From the NCBI GenBank assembly GCA_944383825.1, contig CALWRA010000009.1:45349-109348 (forward strand): 64,000 nucleotides of DNA, in the 5' to 3' direction. Positions 61,455-64,000 of this stretch are shown one piece after another. A program made the translations under genes and the position numbers. A model generated the notes under the pieces. That model was not told the DNA's origin, searched no databases, and was given only the letters and a program-made list of their open reading frames with translations. The stretch comes from an uncultured Acetatifactor sp. Lineage in GTDB: Bacteria > Bacillota > Clostridia > Lachnospirales > Lachnospiraceae. Numbering within the stretch: position 1 is the stretch's first letter; every line of letters starts with the position of its first letter.

Positions 61455-62000
61455 CTAACTTTGTTTTTTAGCAGCTTTATCCAAAGTTTTCCTAAGCTTT
61501 TTCAACGCTCTTTTCTTTTGCTGATTAACAGTCTGTCTTGATTTTCCCAATATCCTTGCTGTCTCTGCCGTAGAATATCCATGATTGAATACTAAATGAA
61601 GAATTAGATGCTCGCTTTCATTTAAAATTTCCGATATGTTCAGTTCCCAAAACAGATTTCTGCTATCTTCTTTCGCTTCCTTTGCCTCTAAAAAATAAAT
61701 ATATTCTTCAGACAGTGCGGATAACGCAATCTCCCTCTTTGATTCAATAATTTTTCCTATTTTTTTGTTGTAATAATTATTCACAGAAACCTGAATATAG
61801 GAAACAATGACCTCTTCCTGTAAGGCAGCCAACTTATAAGATTTAATCAATTCAATGAACCATAGAATCAAATCCTCATAGGCATCTTCATACTCCAGCT
61901 TAATGGCATACTTTTTGAACAATGGATAAAATCTCTGAATTAGCTCAAGCATTGCTGATTCATCATGTTCCTGAGCCTGATCTAATAGTTTACGAAGCAT
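61455..62000 (-). CDS. Sigma-70-like factor of the TcdR/UviA type heading the lysis cassette
   Basis: This 181-residue protein has an N-terminal HTH_16/sigma region 2-like segment (AMLELIQRFYPLFKKYAIKL, EYEDAYEDLILWFIELIKSY) and a C-terminal sigma region 4 (GYSTAETARILGKSRQTVNQ, QKKRALKKLRKTLDKAAKKQ). There is no region 3 or 1, as in small alternative sigmas that control toxins and bacteriocins in Clostridia (TcdR, BotR, TetR, UviA). Its own promoter and that of the lysis genes match each other, indicating a self-activating circuit. GGGGG precedes the ATG. Confidence 0.75.
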   Translation of the reverse strand: MLRKLLDQAQEHDESAMLELIQRFYPLFKKYAIKLEYEDAYEDLILWFIELIKSYKLAALQEEVIVSYIQVSVNNYYNKKIGKIIESKREIALSALSEEYIYFLEAKEAKEDSRNLFWELNISEILNESEHLILHLVFNHGYSTAETARILGKSRQTVNQQKKRALKKLRKTLDKAAKKQS

Positions 62001-62020
62001 CTATCTTCCCCCTTTGTTGA

Positions 62021-62048
62021 AAGGAGGAACTTTTTAGTAATATGTAAA
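62021..62048 (-). promoter_or_regulatory. Matching promoter of the sigma gene (autoregulation)
   Basis: On the minus strand TTTACA (rc of 62043-62048), 16 bases, CTCCTT (rc of 62021-62026). It shares GTTTACATAT and TTCCTC with the lysis-gene promoter. The predicted leader is only about a dozen bases. Confidence 0.65.
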
Positions 62049-62166
62049 CAAAAAATAAGCCCTCTTATTGTATATTCCCGCAACTATGCAAAACGCAAAG
62101 AAATGTACAAACTTTAGGACTATAACTTTAATTTATTTTCATTTTTAAAAAATTTATTTTGGGGGG

Positions 62167-62410
62167 TTCCATAGCTGGGATATGCCATGTAGAGCTGTTC
62201 ATGTAACTGGTTCTTTCATCTCTGCTGGTGGACGTTGATATTGTCTCTCCGTTTGACTATCTGACCCAGCGTCCGGTAAACTCCGCTGGTTTATTCTCAA
62301 TAGTGGTCTCTCCCAGTTTTATATTCCAGCAGTCCAGCATAACCGCTGTGTGGGTTTCCTTATGCAGGTCAATCCCCACATAGATGACGTTTTCCTTTCT
62401 CAGCAACCGT
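62167..62410 (-). pseudogene. IS110-family transposase remnant A
   Basis: The N-terminus VIYVGIDLHKETHTAVMLDC is intact, followed by KLGETTIENKPAEFTGRW, then a stop. After it a piece from the middle of the same kind of transposase appears in frame, with a stop inside it (NQLHEQLYMAYPSYG). The DEDD-type catalytic core between them is gone, so this is an inactive deletion derivative. Confidence 0.8.
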
Positions 62411-62589
62411 CTTTTCTTTCTTCCCTGCCTCCATCTCTGACTATGGCACCGCCGGCAACCTTAACTGATCAGCGTTAGGTACAGATTTACGCATTAAGGC
62501 TACGGCCATCGCAAGGGGGAAACAGCCTGTCCGCTCCCATAACCAAAGGTTTCACAGGTTACTCCAGCTGAAAATGCTTCTGCACTTCT

Positions 62590-62745
62590 GAAGGTGTGTG
62601 GTATGTTAGCTCTGATCCAGGGGGATTGCAAGTCTTTTTTCACATATTTTGCATTACGCACTTTTATGTTATGCTTCTGCCAGCAGCACTGGGGCAGAAC
62701 CAGCTTCTTTTTGGGACAGCCTAGCGGCACCCGGGATTTACAAAA
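62590..62745. repeat. Degenerate IS-end repeat, copy 1 (copy 2 near 63100-63235)
   Basis: GGTGTGTGGTATGTTAGCTC around 62596-62615 with TTGCAAGTC at about 62626-62634 resembles TGGTGTGTAATGTTAACTCT around 63193-63212 with CTGCAAGTC at about 63225-63233. The two copies lie in direct orientation around IS110 remnant B and are probably worn ends of related elements. Confidence 0.45.
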
Positions 62746-62748
62746 ATC

Positions 62749-63015
62749 TCAATTCCGCCACCCATGCCCAAAGTACCGCAAAAATGCAGCCAACGCTCTT
62801 ACATAACCGCAGGAATTCTCCAAAGCAAAGACAATTCTCCTGCCGTCAGCACAATACTTTTTATATTTGGTGATTCGTTTTCCAAACTCGGAATGCTTAT
62901 TCTGAAAGGTATTCTCTCCGGGCTTTTCATGAAAGCAATCCTTAATGACTGCCATGTGTTGTTCTTTGTGAAGGTCAAGTCCCACTTAGATATCCTTTGT
63001 TTTGTCGTACATACT
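62749..63015 (-). pseudogene. IS110-family transposase remnant B with an early stop
   Basis: The original ATG at about 63015 reads MYDKTKDI and then TAA where the family has Tyr (compare VIYVGID of remnant A). Behind the stop VGLDLHKEQHMAVIKDCFHE continues for some 78 codons (YCADGRRIVFALENSCGYVR) and then loses similarity. It is an inactive, truncated copy. Confidence 0.82.
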
Positions 63016-63556
63016 TCCTCCCAAATCTTTTGACTTCAAAATACCGGCAACCTCAATTGATAAGCCAGTATCCCCAAATTACGCACTGGGCAGCGAAGTC
63101 GGCACGGGTGGCACAGCCAATCCGTTTCCTGGTTTTAGATTTCAGGATACTCCTGCAGAATACAGGACACGAGACAAAAGATTTTTGTTTCGTGGTGTGT
63201 AATGTTAACTCTGAAAAGAAAAGGCTGCAAGTCATTAAAAGCGAAAGAAAATTTAGCGATTTGCCGACAAAATTGCCTTTATGCCAAAAGACCAAAACAG
63301 ACAAAAACGAGTAATATTGCACAATTATCATTTTCAGATAGGCGAGCCAGCTTTCTCTTGCCCTTGTGAGAGCCTGTGTTAGCCCTGTGTGCGATTTTAA
63401 GCACAAAGTGGAGGAGTTTTACCCATAATGAAAGATTTAAGCCTTGTTGGGGAAATGTAAAAGACATGATTTCTTAAGATACCGCCAAAATATGCGAGTG
63501 GGGGGTGCGGATAAAAAGTCGGACTCCCCAAGGGCTCCGAAAGGAGCTGAATTAGA

Positions 63557-63742
63557 ATGTATTCGCAAGAGAAAATCGATATTGCTTTAAAAGTATATCA
63601 TCAATGTGGATCGGTATCCACCACCATTCGAGTCCTTGGTTACCTGTTGTGGTCAAGCTTTTTTGTAACACTTGTGGCTAAAAAATATCATTTATTTGTT
63701 ATGCTGTTATCCGTGTCTCATACGGAGTGCGATAATTATTGA
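63557..63742 (+). pseudogene. IS3-type OrfA fragment
   Basis: The first 29 residues, MYSQEKIDIALKVYHQCGSV and STTIRVLGY, are the HTH start of an IS3-type transposase OrfA, with AAAGGAGCTGAATTAG upstream. After RVLGY the reading turns into unrelated sequence that is the antisense of an OrfB end. It is therefore a truncated 5' end, placed head-on to the OrfB fragment. Confidence 0.65.
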
Positions 63743-63860
63743 AACTATGTGGGCGTACATGATTGTAGTCAACATATGCGAATTCTTCTACTGTTTGATA
63801 GAGTATATCTTCGCTGTCAAATTCGTATAGATTTGTACACTCGTTTTTTAGTGTCTCTGC
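63699..63860 (-). pseudogene. IS3-family OrfB C-terminal fragment
   Basis: ETLKNECTNLYEFDSEDILY, then QTVEEFAYVDYNHVRPHSFN and NYRTPYETRITA with a stop at 63699 is the C-terminal end of an IS3-family DDE transposase, including its last catalytic Glu region. It is joined at about 63855 to an IS256 fragment in another frame. Confidence 0.75.
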
Positions 63861-63862
63861 TG

Positions 63863-64000
63863 GTTCAGTCTCCGATAGGTGGAATTTAACGATTCTATCG
63901 CATTTGTCGTATATATCACCTTTCGGACAGCCGCTGAAAACTTGAAAATCGGAGAAATCGCATCCCAGTTATCTTTCCAGCGCTTCATGGAATTCGGGTA
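63863..64000 (-). pseudogene. IS256-family transposase C-terminal fragment (runs off the window)
   Basis: YPNSMKRWKDNWDAISPIFK, FSAAVRKVIYTTNAIESLNS and TYRRLNQQR are typical of the C-terminal part of Mutator-type IS256 transposases. The sequence is then interrupted by the IS3 fragment. The rest lies beyond 64000. Confidence 0.78.

Noticed and set aside
63053..63406. 117-codon minus-strand frame among the IS remnants
   Set aside because: No recognisable domain and no ribosome binding site; it lies across worn IS-end repeats, so it is probably chance.
1..64000. tRNA, rRNA, CRISPR array or an intact prophage
   Set aside because: No clover-leaf sequences, spaced direct repeats or phage structural and integrase genes were recognised; the holin-endolysin genes stand alone.

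Overview
The window reads as chromosomal DNA of a motile Gram-positive Clostridia, most likely a Lachnospiraceae member. Reasons: strong GGAGG-type ribosome binding sites, the secE-nusG-rpmG arrangement, a FliW/CsrA flagellin control pair, tandem FlgK paralogues, MerR- and AraC-type regulators and many low-GC intergenic spacers. Nearly everything is on the minus strand. I see no tRNA, rRNA or CRISPR array.

Layout: (1) 1-6.6 kb is housekeeping: nusG (cut by the window edge), secE, rpmG, an isolated FliD-like gene, an acyl-CoA carboxyltransferase, an HTH regulator coupled to glf, and a YiiX-like hydrolase. (2) 6.75-27.9 kb is one long, tightly packed, minus-strand, AT-rich glycan operon of 18 intact genes plus one degraded gene. 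Its promoter-proximal part (27.9-16.5 kb) makes a legionaminic-acid-type nonulosonate (LegB, LegC, LegG, LegI, a PglD/NeuD acetyltransferase, a PtmE-like CBS-nucleotidyltransferase). Its distal part (16.5-6.75 kb) contains the four-enzyme set known from Campylobacter capsule phosphoramidate synthesis: a PEP-synthase-like glutamine kinase, a cytidylyltransferase, a class I amidotransferase-like hydrolase and a CysC-like kinase, with methyltransferases and a sulfotransferase-like protein. (3) 28.2-35 kb holds an acetyltransferase and two related sets of flagellin-locus glycosyltransferases, one split and one fused. Part of this region is read from a divergent pair of sigma-28-type promoters. (4) 35-46 kb is the late flagellar set: fliC with a CsrA-type leader, then flgM-flgN-flgK-flgK-flgL-fliW-csrA and flaG-fliD-fliS-fliT, with sigma-28 promoters before flgM, flaG and fliC. 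(5) 46-59 kb is mixed: a VanW protein, a DUF4405 membrane protein, an AIM24 protein, a lipoprotein amidase, recD2, a frameshifted AraC regulator, an iron alcohol dehydrogenase with a textbook MerR promoter, a DMT transporter, and decayed histidine kinase and P-type ATPase genes. (6) 59.5-62 kb is a compact lysis cassette (sigma factor, XhlA-like protein, holin, two-domain endolysin) with no phage structural genes. Two near-identical promoters of the TTTACA-N16-CTCTTT kind precede the sigma gene and the lysis genes. (7) 62-64 kb is a graveyard of IS110, IS3 and IS256 fragments.

How the parts may work together (inference): the nonulosonate operon, the sigma-28-linked glycosyltransferases and the flagellin gene lie next to each other, so the sugar is probably placed on flagellin. 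The phosphoramidate genes in the same operon suggest that the flagellar glycan carries a phosphoramidate group, a modification I know only from Gram-negative capsules. The holin-endolysin cassette with its own sigma factor looks like a TcdR/TcdE- or UviA/UviB-type release system rather than a prophage. Start codons below were chosen by ribosome binding site where possible; function calls come from reading the proteins, without database searches.
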